A DNA stretch of 20,273 nt from Bacteroidota bacterium (GTDB lineage: Bacteria > Bacteroidota > Bacteroidia > Chitinophagales > JADIYW01): the NCBI GenBank assembly GCA_016705125.1, contig JADIYW010000034.1, positions 1 to 20,273 on the forward strand. Direction: 5' to 3'. This document shows, piece after piece, positions 7,616-16,493 of this stretch (position 1 is its first letter; each line of letters begins with the position of its first letter). Under the pieces are notes generated by a model. It made no database searches. It was not told the origin of the DNA and saw only the letters and a list, made by a program, of their open reading frames with translations. The translations under genes were made by a program, and so were the position numbers.

Positions 7616-9719
7616 TTATTTTAGACGGTGCATAATATCTTTAATAAACTTCCTGACTATGTTTCGCATCAAGTTCTTTCCGAAATCAAAGTCAGTCCAT
7701 TTTGTGAACCAATGTTTCCTTGTATTAATTATTTCTTCTTGTAAAGCTGGTCTGTCCACACCGTGCAAAGTTAGCATTTCTTGTTTATAGGTTATGTCTA
7801 AATATGGGCAAGTCAGTATGTCAAAAGTAAATAGACTAACTCCGAAGATTTTCCGATATTCTCTTTGCTGACTTCATTGAATCTCATATGAATGTGGTCT
7901 TGCAAAAATGTACGCAATAATGAATACCGCTTTTTGTCCTTCATATAAAACAGTAAAACGATAATTGCAAAGTAGTTAAGAGAACCTTTGTAAAACAATG
8001 CCCCACTTTCCCTTTCTTTGTCAATGCAAAAATATTGTCTTAAAACATCAGCGTCTAACCAATACTCTTTGCCCAAGCTCTCCCAAAGCAATTAGCAAAT
8101 ACAATGTTTCAACTTGTGTATGTTCTAATGATTTGTTTTTTTGAAGTGTGAAATAAATGTTGTCGTAAATTTTTTTGAAAGCCAAATGTTTAAAGTCAAT
8201 ATTTATATTGTCCTTCTCACTTAGAAACTCTGTTAATCGCCTTAATATTCGGCAAAGCTTAATTGTTGTGTTTACTCTTGGTGAAACTGAATAGAGAAAG
8301 AAAGTAAAATCTAAAATCTCAAGTATGGCTTTTGTAAATGCTTTCTCCGAATTCTTTTTCCTCTCAAGTTCTTGATAGTCCTTTAAGATTTTAGCAATCT
8401 TCCTTTCAATAAGTGAAAGTGTATAATTAAAAATGTCTTTGTAATCAATCCCTGTTTCTTTGATTATGGTTTTGAATTTTGTGATGAGTTTGTTTGAACT
8501 CACATAAATTGAACCCGACCTTTCATTACCGTCTTCTGTTGCTTCCTCATTGGCAATTTCTCTTTTACCATTTTCTTCTTCGTCAATTTTGTATGTGAGA
8601 TACTTGTTTAGCAGTTCTGTAATTTTCTGTTTAGCAATAGTTATCTCAGTAATGATTGGTTTTTCATACAAAATTGTTTTTGCATCATTCAAGTAAAGTT
8701 TGTAGTCCTTTAATTGCAAACGAAAATGCTTTAGAATTTTATCCTTTGTGCTTTCGGTGTTGTAAAAAACAAAGAAGTCATCTACATAACGAAAAATTTC
8801 ATAGTCAACTTTGTGTTTTAAATCTTCCTTTTCTCTCAAAACAGTCTCAACATTACGGTCAATTCTTTGAAGTATAAGTTCGGCAAAGATTCGGGAGAAT
8901 TCAGGTCCAATCACAATGCCGTTCGTTTCTCCATAATTTAGGTTTTGCATTATGGTGTCAAACTTTCCTCCAAAGGTATCATTGGAAGAACGGGTTGAAC
9001 CTAAAGTGTCTTTAACCATTTCTTTGTTGAGCAATGCCCATGAAATAGAATGAGAGTAAATACTGTCAAAGCATTTTGAAATATCAAACTTGAAAAGTTT
9101 GTTGTATTTTTTTTCACAACGATGATACTTGTATGATTCATAGAACTTGTGAATGTTGCTGTAATTCTTATAAACAAAAAAGGTTTTCAAGCTCTCATAT
9201 TCCTTGTCGTATTCTTCAACTGTCTCGTAATCTTGGTTTTTAGATAGTTTGTCCTTGTGTGTTTTATCCTTGTGAAAAATAAACTTTGCAACCTTATCTG
9301 CTCTCCTAATTGAGAAAGGACTTAAACTGCAATAGTGTAAAATCAATTGCTTGTTTGCTTCGTAGAATTCAATCAATGCAAGTTGATTTTTTGGATGAAC
9401 AATTGTCAATTCTCTGAAATCATTTTCCTTGTGGGATATTTTGTAATTGAAAGGAATGGTTTTTAATTCCCACTTCTTGTTGATTCAATTTCATTTGTGC
9501 TAACTATTTTATCTCTGAAATCAAAAGGAGTTTAATTATTGTATTTAAAGTATTTTCATTTTTGTCCATAATTTTGTTGCCCGCTAATTCAACTTTGTTC
9601 TTTATTAGAAAGTCATAAAAGTGCCTGTTGGAAAAAGTAACTGGTATCTCAAATGGCAAAACATCAGAGAGAACAACTCTTTCCTTTTTATACTTTATAG
9701 GTCTTTTATTTCTTTTCAT
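7616..9719 (-). pseudogene. drt3b: Drt3b-type reverse transcriptase (~700 aa), broken by four frameshifts
   Basis: ATG 9719 lies 3 bp after the drt3a stop. The first 70 residues (MKRNKRPIKYKKERVVLSDV) open the protein. Indels at about 9522-9526 (T4 run on the coding strand) and 9485-9492 (TCAACAAG) lead into a 450-residue frame. That frame has RT motif A FDISKCFDSIY (9050-9095), motif B NGIVIGPEFSRIFAELIL (near 8900) and motif C YVDD (8770-8795). A third shift near 8065-8070 continues as KEYWLDADVLRQYF. A fourth, in a T4 run near 7820, continues as DILTCPYLDITYKQEMLTLH and ends in RKFIKDIMHRLK at TAA 7616-7618. All catalytic motifs are intact. In DRT type 3 defence two RTs (Drt3a/UG3 and Drt3b/UG8) act together against phage. 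Gene order and N-terminal sequence support this assignment. Confidence 0.75.
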
Positions 9720-9722
9720 TCT

Positions 9723-11066
9723 CTATTCTGTTTTCCAAATTTCAAGTATGTCTGATAATTCATTTGTTGTAAAGGCGGAAAACCTTTTTGACGCAAACCC
9801 TTCTTGAAATTTATACTTGGCTAATCGTGTTTGAAGATGAACCACTGAAATCTGCGATAGTATTTTGTGGGTTAGATAACTGTCCAAACCTTTGAAATCC
9901 GAACTGTCCGTAAGCAGATTGTTTGAATAGAAGACACCAACCAAAATATTTTTTTTGTTGTTTAGCAATCTTGTATTTCCTGTCAAGAATTTTAACCGCT
10001 TGACTAAAATCTTTCTCGCTTTCTTCTCGTTTACTTTAGCATAGTTAAGATAAGAGTCAATAACTAAATCAATTCTGTGTTTGTATCTGGCTATTTTGTT
10101 GGCTGTCAATTTCAACTTAATAGAACCATTACCAAACTGAAATTGATAACCTAAATATTCAAGGTTGCAAGATGTTGGAGTATCAACTAAATCAAAGGTT
10201 TTGGTTTTGACTTTGTTTCTTGCAAGAGAATATTTCGTTTCGATTATTTTGTCAATTTCCACTAAATAATCTCGGCTGTCTTTGGTTGAAATAGGAGTAA
10301 AGACAATAATGATGTCGTCTACATACCTTGCGTAATAGCTTACTGTCGGAAGTGATTTTATTTGTTTGTCAATATCACGCATATACAACTCGGCTAAGTA
10401 TGCACTCACGCCAACTCCTCTTGGTAATCCTTTGTCGCTGCCTGATAATCTTTTATACTCATTGAGAATTTGAAAAAGAATTTTCTTGGAATAGAAAGTC
10501 AATAAGTTTTCCTCGTTGAGTTTTTGTAATAGTATATCGTGAGGAATGCTTTCGTAAAATTCCTGTACGTCTGTTCTGATAACATATTTCGGAAAATTAT
10601 CGTCTAACAATCCTTTTATTTGGCTCACAATAGCAAACCTGTTTGCTTGTTTTACTTTGTAAAGCTTTCTGAAATTATATTGTATTTGCTTTAATGCAAA
10701 AAAGTATTCAGGTTTCTTCTCAATCTTATAAACGGGCTTGTCAGAGATGTCTTCATCTTTTGTTAGCTTGATTCTAAACTTATCATTTACTACAATGTCG
10801 CTGATTTTTTGTAGTTCAATTGTTAGTTGTTCTTCTTTTTTTTCTTTCAGCTTTTCTTTCTTCTCGTTGATTTCTTTTCTGAAAATTTCAAATTCTTCTG
10901 CTGATACTTTGTGCTTTTTTTCTCTGATTTCTGTATTACACTTTTTAATTTCCTCGGTTACTTTTCCAATGTCAAGAAAATACTCTCCTTCAAGATACAC
11001 GCCTTTCCTATTCTCGTAATCAAGAATTTTTCTTAAATTTTCTGCTGAAAAGGATTGATCTAACAT
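9723..11066 (-). CDS. drt3a: Drt3a-type antiviral reverse transcriptase
   Basis: This is an intact 447-residue protein. It starts MLDQSFSAENLRKILDYENR. A basic, coiled-coil-like segment covers residues 35-95. The RT core has motif A RTDVQEFYESIPHD near 160-172, motif B GLPRGVGVSAYLAELYM near 210-226 and motif C YARYVDDIIIVF near 243-254 with the YVDD catalytic pair. LEYLGYQFQF follows near 300, then a helical thumb-like C-terminus. The length and the RT-RT tandem fit DRT type 3 (UG3 plus UG8). The start codon is 18 bp from site B3, leaving no room upstream for a separate gene. In DRT3 systems a non-coding RNA is reported to take part; I could not identify one here, and the remaining candidate space is 7390-7616 or the B elements. 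First gene of its cassette. Confidence 0.82.
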   Translation of the reverse strand: MLDQSFSAENLRKILDYENRKGVYLEGEYFLDIGKVTEEIKKCNTEIREKKHKVSAEEFEIFRKEINEKKEKLKEKKEEQLTIELQKISDIVVNDKFRIKLTKDEDISDKPVYKIEKKPEYFFALKQIQYNFRKLYKVKQANRFAIVSQIKGLLDDNFPKYVIRTDVQEFYESIPHDILLQKLNEENLLTFYSKKILFQILNEYKRLSGSDKGLPRGVGVSAYLAELYMRDIDKQIKSLPTVSYYARYVDDIIIVFTPISTKDSRDYLVEIDKIIETKYSLARNKVKTKTFDLVDTPTSCNLEYLGYQFQFGNGSIKLKLTANKIARYKHRIDLVIDSYLNYAKVNEKKARKILVKRLKFLTGNTRLLNNKKNILVGVFYSNNLLTDSSDFKGLDSYLTHKILSQISVVHLQTRLAKYKFQEGFASKRFSAFTTNELSDILEIWKTE

Positions 11067-11083
11067 ATTTCAATTGTCTTTAA

Positions 11084-11167
11084 GCGTTGGGGCAAAAGCA
11101 AATGTGCTGCAAAGCTTTGGCTTTGTGCGGTTGGTTGCAGCTCTTTTGATTTTGCAGAAGCGTTGGC
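11084..11167. repeat. Site B hairpin, copy B3 (5' side of DRT3 cassette), arms swapped
   Basis: GCGTTGGG (11084-11091) and GCGTTGGC (11160-11167) are direct end repeats. Here CAAATGTG (11099-11106) comes first and CTCTTTTG (11141-11148) second, the reverse of B0, B1, B2 and B4. Flanking GCAAAAG / ATTTTGC and inner CTGCAA / TTGCAG pair. The structure is therefore the same, with inside and outside stems exchanged. The left edge CTTAAAGACAATT (gene sense) leads into drt3a. Confidence 0.75.
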
Positions 11168-11224
11168 ATTTTGTCTTTCATTTTTCTGTTCGTTTATTGT
11201 CGGTCGTGTCGTCTTTTAGGGTGA

Positions 11225-11358
11225 GGCATAACGTTTTGGCGCTTGGCGAAGGTGGCGATTTTCACCACAAATGTTGATGCGGATAACCAATGTTTGATTA
11301 ACCACAAATGTGTCTGCGGAGCACTGAACCGCCACTTTTGCCAAACGCCTGTTATGCC
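11225..11358. repeat. Site A4, attC-like palindrome at the centre of a B-A-B junction
   Basis: GGCATAAC pairs with GTTATGCC (11351-11358). The pairing extends into the flanks as AGGGTGA / TCGCCCT. Bulge GTTTT faces T. GGCGCTTGGC (11238-11247) pairs with GCCAAACGCC (11340-11349) with one mismatch. GAAG faces TTTT, and GTGGCG (11252-11257) pairs with CGCCAC (11330-11335). The centre holds ACCACAAATGTTGATGCGG and GTCTGCGGAGCACTGAACCG, near-identical to A1. Both ends carry the GCAT flavour. Confidence 0.8.
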
Positions 11359-11411
11359 TTCGCCCTTCTTTTCTGTCGTATAGTTGTCTTTCCATTTTGG
11401 TCTGTCTTAGT

Positions 11412-11494
11412 GCGTTTGCTTGGTGGCTCTTTTGCAATTTTGGCTTGTGTGTTTGCTTGTGTGAATTGCAAATGTGCCACCAAATGTGTTGGCA
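11412..11494. repeat. Site B hairpin, copy B4 (3' side of helicase-TPR cassette)
   Basis: The arms CTCTTTTG (11427-11434) and CAAATGTG (11469-11476) are bracketed by TGGTGG / CCACCA and CAATT / AATTG. The end repeats are GCGTTTGC (11412-11419) and TGTTGGCA. The element begins directly at the stop codon of the TPR gene (TAA followed by TGCCAACAC in gene sense). Confidence 0.75.
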
Positions 11495-14041
11495 TTATAT
11501 TTTTTCAATTTCTGTTACTTTCCATTTGTCACCTGCATAAATTGCTCTTGCCTTTACTCGGCAATCGTCTTTAATATTGTGTTTTTCTAATAAATATTTT
11601 GGAACATAATAATCACCAATAAACGCAAAGTCAGGATTGTCTTCATCATAGTTTTTATACTTCATTTCCATTAAGCCTGTAATGTCTTTTCGTAAGTTTG
11701 GATTTACTTCTTCTGTTTTCTCAATAGACAATATTTTCACTCGCAATTTTTTGTCTTTGTCTGTTTTAGTAGCAAATGAAAGTTTTACAAAATCACCTTC
11801 GTTTGGTCTAAGGTTAGTTTCTATGTATTTAACTATTCCTTGTAACTTGGATGAAATTATAAAGTGAAATAATTGTTTTTGTTCGTTCACTCCATCAACA
11901 ATAGCAATTTGTGTTTGGAATTTTGATATAACAGAATCTTTGTCAATTTTCTGAATTTGTCGCAGTTCTGTTCTGTTTTCGTCTTTTACTTTTTTGATGT
12001 AACTTTTGGCTGTTACAAAATCTCCAATTTGTAGTTCAGGTTTAATTTGAGGGAAAAAGACTTCTTTGTTTTCCGTTGTAATTGCGTGAATAATGTTTTT
12101 TTCTTTGTTGATGTAATCAACAATAGCAAAAGTATCTTCTAAAATGTCCCAGTGTTTCTTTTCTGATTTCTCACCAACAAGCGGAATATGCTTGTATTCT
12201 ATAACAACAGTTTTGCCAAGCCAAGCGAACTTTGCTTCAACTTCTTTTTTAATTTCTTGCTTGTGAAGTTTGAACTTTAAAATTTGTCCTAATTCTGATT
12301 GTTTCAAGACTTCAAAACGATTCTTACTAATTACAAACTCTATTGTTTTCCCATCCGTAAAAGTCAAACGTTCTTTTCCTTTGTCGTCTTTCCATTTGTC
12401 AGCTAATACAACTTCTGTCCAATCAAAATCAGCGTATGCAAAGTTTTCAGCAAAAGGGCTAAATTTTTTGTATAGTTCCCGATTGTCAGTTAAACTTTGT
12501 TTAACTGCACTTGTTTTTTTAGAAAAGTCTTCATAAAGTGGCGACAATTTCCAACCTTTTAATTCTCTATGTTTCTTGTATGCTTCAAGTTCTAAAAGTG
12601 CATTTTCTAATAAATTCTCGTCAATTAGTAACTTTGCTAAATCTAAATGAATGTCGCCTAAAAAGTCTTCGTTTTTTTCTAAACTCAATGCTTTTGACAG
12701 CATTCCAATTTTTAATGAATTATCGGAATCAATACATTCTGAAAACTCCTGCCATACATAATGCTTGTCTGCAAGTTCCAAGACAAGTTGTTTGTATATT
12801 TTGATTGCTAAATCTAATTCGTTGTTCTTAAAATGAAGCAAGGCTTTTTCTCTCAATAACCATTCATCTTCAGGGAATAATTTTATTGCAGTTTCGTATG
12901 GTTTGATAAGCCAAGATAAATCTTGTTCAGATGGTTGTGTTTTCAGAACTTCAAAAGCCTTTTTAATTGCCTTTGTTGCTAATGGTTTGTATGTATTCTC
13001 GTCTTTTTTTATTTCTTTCCAATCGTCATTCCTTAAATTCTCGGGATTCCAAATTTTGAAAAAGCCAAGAAAACGCCATTCGTCATTTTCTTTCATAAAT
13101 CTTTCAGCGAGATTTAAAATTTCGGAATGCCATTTTGATTGCCCGAGTTTGGAATAGGTGGTATTGTATTGCTCAAACAAACTCCACAATTCAGAAAATT
13201 TATTTTCCTTGTGAGCATTTAAAATGTTCCAAAAAATGGTTTCTCTGAAAAAGTCTAAAATGGTTTCATTATTAAGTGGGATTTTGCTTAAAAATTCTTC
13301 AATGTTTATTTCGGTGTTTGAGTTTACAAACTCCCTGCAAATGCGTGAAATGAGCGAAAGAATATCCTTTCCGTCTTTAAATCCATTGTGCAAATCTTCG
13401 TGCCGAAAATTGTCTGGATTCCACAAAAGTAAAAAGTTGTAAAATTTAAAGTCGCTGTGTGTTTTTGAATAGTTTAAAGCGAAATTTAAAATCATAGAAT
13501 GAAGCATTGAGGGTCTTTCATTCTTTAGGTTCATATAATCTCTAAAAAACGTTCTCACCTCAACTGATGAAAGATTGTTTTCTTCGGCTTTAATATATCT
13601 ATAAATTATCCAACCGTATGATTCGTGATGTAACTCTGTAAGCTTATTTTCAGAAATTAATTTTTTGAAAATCGTTAAAGCGTCTTTGTTATTTCCGTTT
13701 TTGCTTAATTCTTCCGCTTTTTGAACTTCTGAATAATTAGTATCAATTTTGGGTCGAAGGAAATTCTTTTGATTTTCTATTATTTCGTCAATCTCCTGAA
13801 AGTCGATTGAAAGTAGCTGATTAAAATAAACACCAGCTTGCTTTATGTTTTTGGTAGCGATGTAGTATTTGCTTAAATCAATTAGAGTGTACGCAAATGC
13901 TTTTTGAATCCATTCATCATAAGGTTCGGCTGAAAATAATCTTTGTGCAAGATTTAATGCCTCAGTTAATTTATTGAGTTTTGAAATTCCTTCTAAATTT
14001 TTAGCTTCATTTCTAAGTGCGAAAACAGTTTTAGAATCCAT
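11495..14041 (-). CDS. TPR-repeat protein with C-terminal OB-fold (cold-shock-like) modules
   Basis: This intact 848-residue protein starts at ATG 14041, 6 bp after the helicase stop. Residues 1-~480 are helical repeats of TPR type (for example ALTIFKKLISENKLTELHHE and LDLAIKIYKQLVLELADKHY). They include a duplicated module marked by LLWNPDNFRHEDL near 205 and FKIWNPENLRNDDW near 325. From about 600 the chain is beta-rich: AIVDYINKEKNIIHAITT...GDFVTAKSYIKKV and AIVDGVNEQKQLFHFIISS...GDFVKLSF look like two cold-shock/S1-like OB folds, and the last 60 residues (FAFIGDYYVPKYLL...CRVKARAI) look like a third. Such modules bind single-stranded nucleic acid. With the RecD-like helicase upstream it probably forms a nucleic-acid-sensing two-gene system. 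The architecture recalls TPR/OB conflict systems described by comparative genomics, but I cannot assign it to a named one. Confidence 0.75.
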   Translation of the reverse strand: MDSKTVFALRNEAKNLEGISKLNKLTEALNLAQRLFSAEPYDEWIQKAFAYTLIDLSKYYIATKNIKQAGVYFNQLLSIDFQEIDEIIENQKNFLRPKIDTNYSEVQKAEELSKNGNNKDALTIFKKLISENKLTELHHESYGWIIYRYIKAEENNLSSVEVRTFFRDYMNLKNERPSMLHSMILNFALNYSKTHSDFKFYNFLLLWNPDNFRHEDLHNGFKDGKDILSLISRICREFVNSNTEINIEEFLSKIPLNNETILDFFRETIFWNILNAHKENKFSELWSLFEQYNTTYSKLGQSKWHSEILNLAERFMKENDEWRFLGFFKIWNPENLRNDDWKEIKKDENTYKPLATKAIKKAFEVLKTQPSEQDLSWLIKPYETAIKLFPEDEWLLREKALLHFKNNELDLAIKIYKQLVLELADKHYVWQEFSECIDSDNSLKIGMLSKALSLEKNEDFLGDIHLDLAKLLIDENLLENALLELEAYKKHRELKGWKLSPLYEDFSKKTSAVKQSLTDNRELYKKFSPFAENFAYADFDWTEVVLADKWKDDKGKERLTFTDGKTIEFVISKNRFEVLKQSELGQILKFKLHKQEIKKEVEAKFAWLGKTVVIEYKHIPLVGEKSEKKHWDILEDTFAIVDYINKEKNIIHAITTENKEVFFPQIKPELQIGDFVTAKSYIKKVKDENRTELRQIQKIDKDSVISKFQTQIAIVDGVNEQKQLFHFIISSKLQGIVKYIETNLRPNEGDFVKLSFATKTDKDKKLRVKILSIEKTEEVNPNLRKDITGLMEMKYKNYDEDNPDFAFIGDYYVPKYLLEKHNIKDDCRVKARAIYAGDKWKVTEIEKI

Positions 14042-14047
14042 TTGTAT

Positions 14048-16181
14048 TTATTTTAGAAGATCATTAATTTCATCAGTTAAGCCTGTTGTTCTATTCTGAA
14101 TTATTTCAAACCTCCCAAATCTTCCCTGACCGTTATAATGGAATTTATAAGTTGCGGTAAAACCATTTTTCTGAAACACATAAATTTCGTGGTATTGTTT
14201 ATGTTCTATATCACCAATTACAATACCGCTTCCATTCAGTTTTAAAGACAAGTTTTCGTAAAATTCTTTCAGAAATGGTGTGTCAAATTCAAAGACTTTT
14301 TCGTTTTCTGATTCAGTTGATGTTTCTTCGGGTAAAATGATTGCCTTGTTTTCTAATTGTGTTAATGCTGCATAAATTAATTCTACAAGCATTGTAGAGT
14401 TTGTTGGCTTTTCAATTCTTGTAATTTTATTTTGATTGTTGAAATGGATTTTAAAAATTACATTTTCACTTCCTTGTGAAAATGAGTAATGCTCCAAATA
14501 ACTTGTGTGCTTGATTGAGTTAATCTTCAAGTTCGCATCCTTTAGAATATCGTTTACAGCAAGAAATATATTTCTTAAAAATGGAGTTTGATTTGGAAAG
14601 TCAAAAGGTATTTCCATCTCTAATATTTCATCACTCAATACAAGTATGTCTTGTCGGGGTACAATATTTTCAATTCTTGGCGGTTGAAGGTTACTTCCAA
14701 TTTTAAAATGAGGTTCGTCAATTGTAAACAGATTTTCTTTTGCCCTTGTAATTCCAGTGTAAAGCCAGCGGAAATAACTTGAATTGAAATAGCCCATTGA
14801 CGTTTTGCAATTTAGAAAAGTGTTTTTCCATTCACCGCCTTGTGCCTTGTGACAAGTTACAGCATAGCCAAATTTTATTCTTAATGCATTGAAGTAAGGG
14901 TCTGCTCTCAAAGCATCCTTAAACTCTTTTGTTCCTGCTTTCAAAGAAGCGTTACGAATTTTGAAATCAATGTAAATAGCTTTCAACTCGTCTGAACTTA
15001 AATCACGATTATGAGAATAGAGTAGATTCTCAATTATTTTGCATTCAATGTCTTGCTTGTTTTGTTCTTCGTCTGTAAAAGCAATCATTACATTTCCGAA
15101 AAGTCAAGCGAACATCAATTTCAATTGTCTTTCCAACTCTGTTTTTTCTTTTTAGTTTAATTACTCTGCTTTCATTTAATGGCGATACTTGTTTTACAAA
15201 GCCAAAATCACCATTGAGCAATTCCATTTTCTGATGATTGTAATTATTGCTAACTAAAATTACTTTGTCACCAACTGTAAGATATTGTTGGTTCGGAAAA
15301 AAATGGTTTCTCACAAAGTCATTATATTCTTTTACCGATGAGTTGGAATAAGCCACAATAATTGTTTCGTCATCAATGCTGTTGTTGCAGGCTTGTAAAT
15401 ATTTTGAAAGAAGTTCTTGGTGCTTCGTTTCGTTTATGTCTTTGAAATTTGTTTCAATATCAAGTTGATTGAAAAGATTAGCTTTTAATGATTCACGGAT
15501 TTTGGTTGCGTTGTGCAATATTCCGCTGTCCGCTTTTTGTCTAACTACTTCTGTAAGCTCAAACTCCTTTGATTCAATGTTGCAATTTTCCTTTAAATAA
15601 TTACCATCTAATGCTGGTGAAAAATTCATATTGACTGGCGGCAGCTGTGCATTGTCGCCAATGAAAATTATTTTTTTGTTGTGGTCGTTGTTGTCAAAAT
15701 TGATATACTTGATTAAATCTCTTAATAAATAACCTGAACCAAACCTAAAGAATTCTCCTTCTGAATAAACATTAGAGAGCATTGACGACTCATCAATTAT
15801 ATAAACTGTGTTTGCAGGGTCTTCATTGTTCTTTAAGTCGTAGTAGAATTTGTAAGTTTCTGTTCCGTCTTCTTCTTTTACTTTAAATTCTTGCAAGTCT
15901 TTACTTGAATAAATTGATTTATGAATTGTGTATGCCTTATGTTTTGTCTTTTGTGAAATTACCTTAGCGGCTCTTCCAGTCGGTGCAGAAATTCTGAAAC
16001 TTCTTTTATTTGCAGAAAGAAAGTCTGTAAGTCCTTTCATCATAAAAGTTTTTCCTGTTCCTGCGTAACCTTTTAGCAAAAAACAGGTTGAGTTGTCGGC
16101 AAGAAACTTTTCCAACTCGTCAATAAGTGTTGTTTGTCCTGGGGTTAGGTCGTACGCAGAAAAAGTCTCCTTCAGATTCAT
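14048..16181 (-). CDS. RecD-like SF1B helicase (~711 aa) with duplicated C-terminal domain; one frameshift
   Basis: I chose ATG 16181 (MNLKETFSAYDLTPGQ); an upstream ATG at 16211 lies inside the B5 leader. Motifs are GYAGTGKT (Walker A, near residue 40), SAPTGRAAKV (motif Ia), IIDESSM (Walker B, near 130), GDNAQLPPVN (motif III, near 177), VTCHKAQGGEW (motif V, near 440) and YTGITRAKENL (motif VI, near 475). One extra base in the AAAA run 15099-15102 shifts the frame; joined, the protein reads DVRLTFGNVMIAFTDEEQ. The last ~190 residues contain two related ~60-residue units: FLRNIFLAVNDIL...FKIHFNNQNKITRIE and FLKEFYENLSLKL...YKFHYNGQGRFGRFEI. Role: ATP-driven DNA or RNA unwinding together with the TPR/OB protein 6 bp downstream. 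The frameshift is probably an assembly error, because both halves are otherwise clean. Confidence 0.8.
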
Positions 16182-16193
16182 ATTATTAGTTGT

Positions 16194-16278
16194 GCGGTTG
16201 GAAAAAAACAAATGTGGTGCAACCGTGTGTCGGCTTGTGGGTTGCGTTGCACCTCTTTTGTTTTTTTGAAGCGTTGGC
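16194..16278. repeat. Site B hairpin, copy B5 (5' side of helicase-TPR cassette), arms swapped
   Basis: GCGGTTGG (16194-16201) and GCGTTGGC (16271-16278) are the end repeats. CAAATGTG (16209-16216) precedes CTCTTTTG (16253-16260), as in B3. AAAAAA pairs with TTTTTT outside and GTGCAACC with GGTTGC(GTT)GCAC inside. In gene sense the element ends CCAACCGCACAACTAATAAT right before the helicase ATG. Confidence 0.75.
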
Positions 16279-16336
16279 TTTATTTCTCATTTGTCTGTTC
16301 GTTTAATGTTAGCACTGTCGGTCGTCTTAGGGTGAC

Positions 16337-16470
16337 GCATAACGTTTTGCAGCTACCCGAAGGGCGGGGATTTTACCACAAAACTTGATTTGAAAAACTA
16401 AACTTTCATTAACCACAAATCTGTCTTTGGAACACGAAATCCCGCCTTTTGGGTAGGTGCTGTTATAGCC
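16337..16470. repeat. Site A5, attC-like palindrome with hybrid ends
   Basis: The left end is GCATAAC and the right end GTTATAGCC, so the flavours differ. Bulge GTTTT is present. GCAGCTACCC (16349-16358) pairs with GGGTAGGTGC (16451-16460). GAAG faces TTTT, and GGCGGG (16363-16368) pairs with CCCGCC (16441-16446). The left flavour matches A4's right end across the helicase-TPR cassette. The right flavour matches A6's left end across the McrBC cassette. Confidence 0.8.
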
Positions 16471-16493
16471 TGTGGTTACTGTTTGCATTATAT

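Noticed and set aside
9723..11066. Group II intron or retron reverse transcriptase
   Set aside because: No maturase domain, intron domain V or msr/msd-like inverted repeats were seen next to the gene; the two-RT tandem fits DRT3 better.
11084..11494. Site B as simple intrinsic terminators
   Set aside because: B is also present directly before start codons, lacks a consistent trailing T run, and has invariant internal arms and direct end repeats.
11216..11574. Frames on both strands over the B3-A4-B4 junction
   Set aside because: They are made of repeat sequence only and do not resemble any protein.
15045..15110. Programmed ribosomal frameshift in the RecD-like helicase
   Set aside because: The site is a plain T4 run on the coding strand without a clear slippery heptamer or downstream structure, and similar homopolymer shifts occur all over the window, so an indel is simpler.
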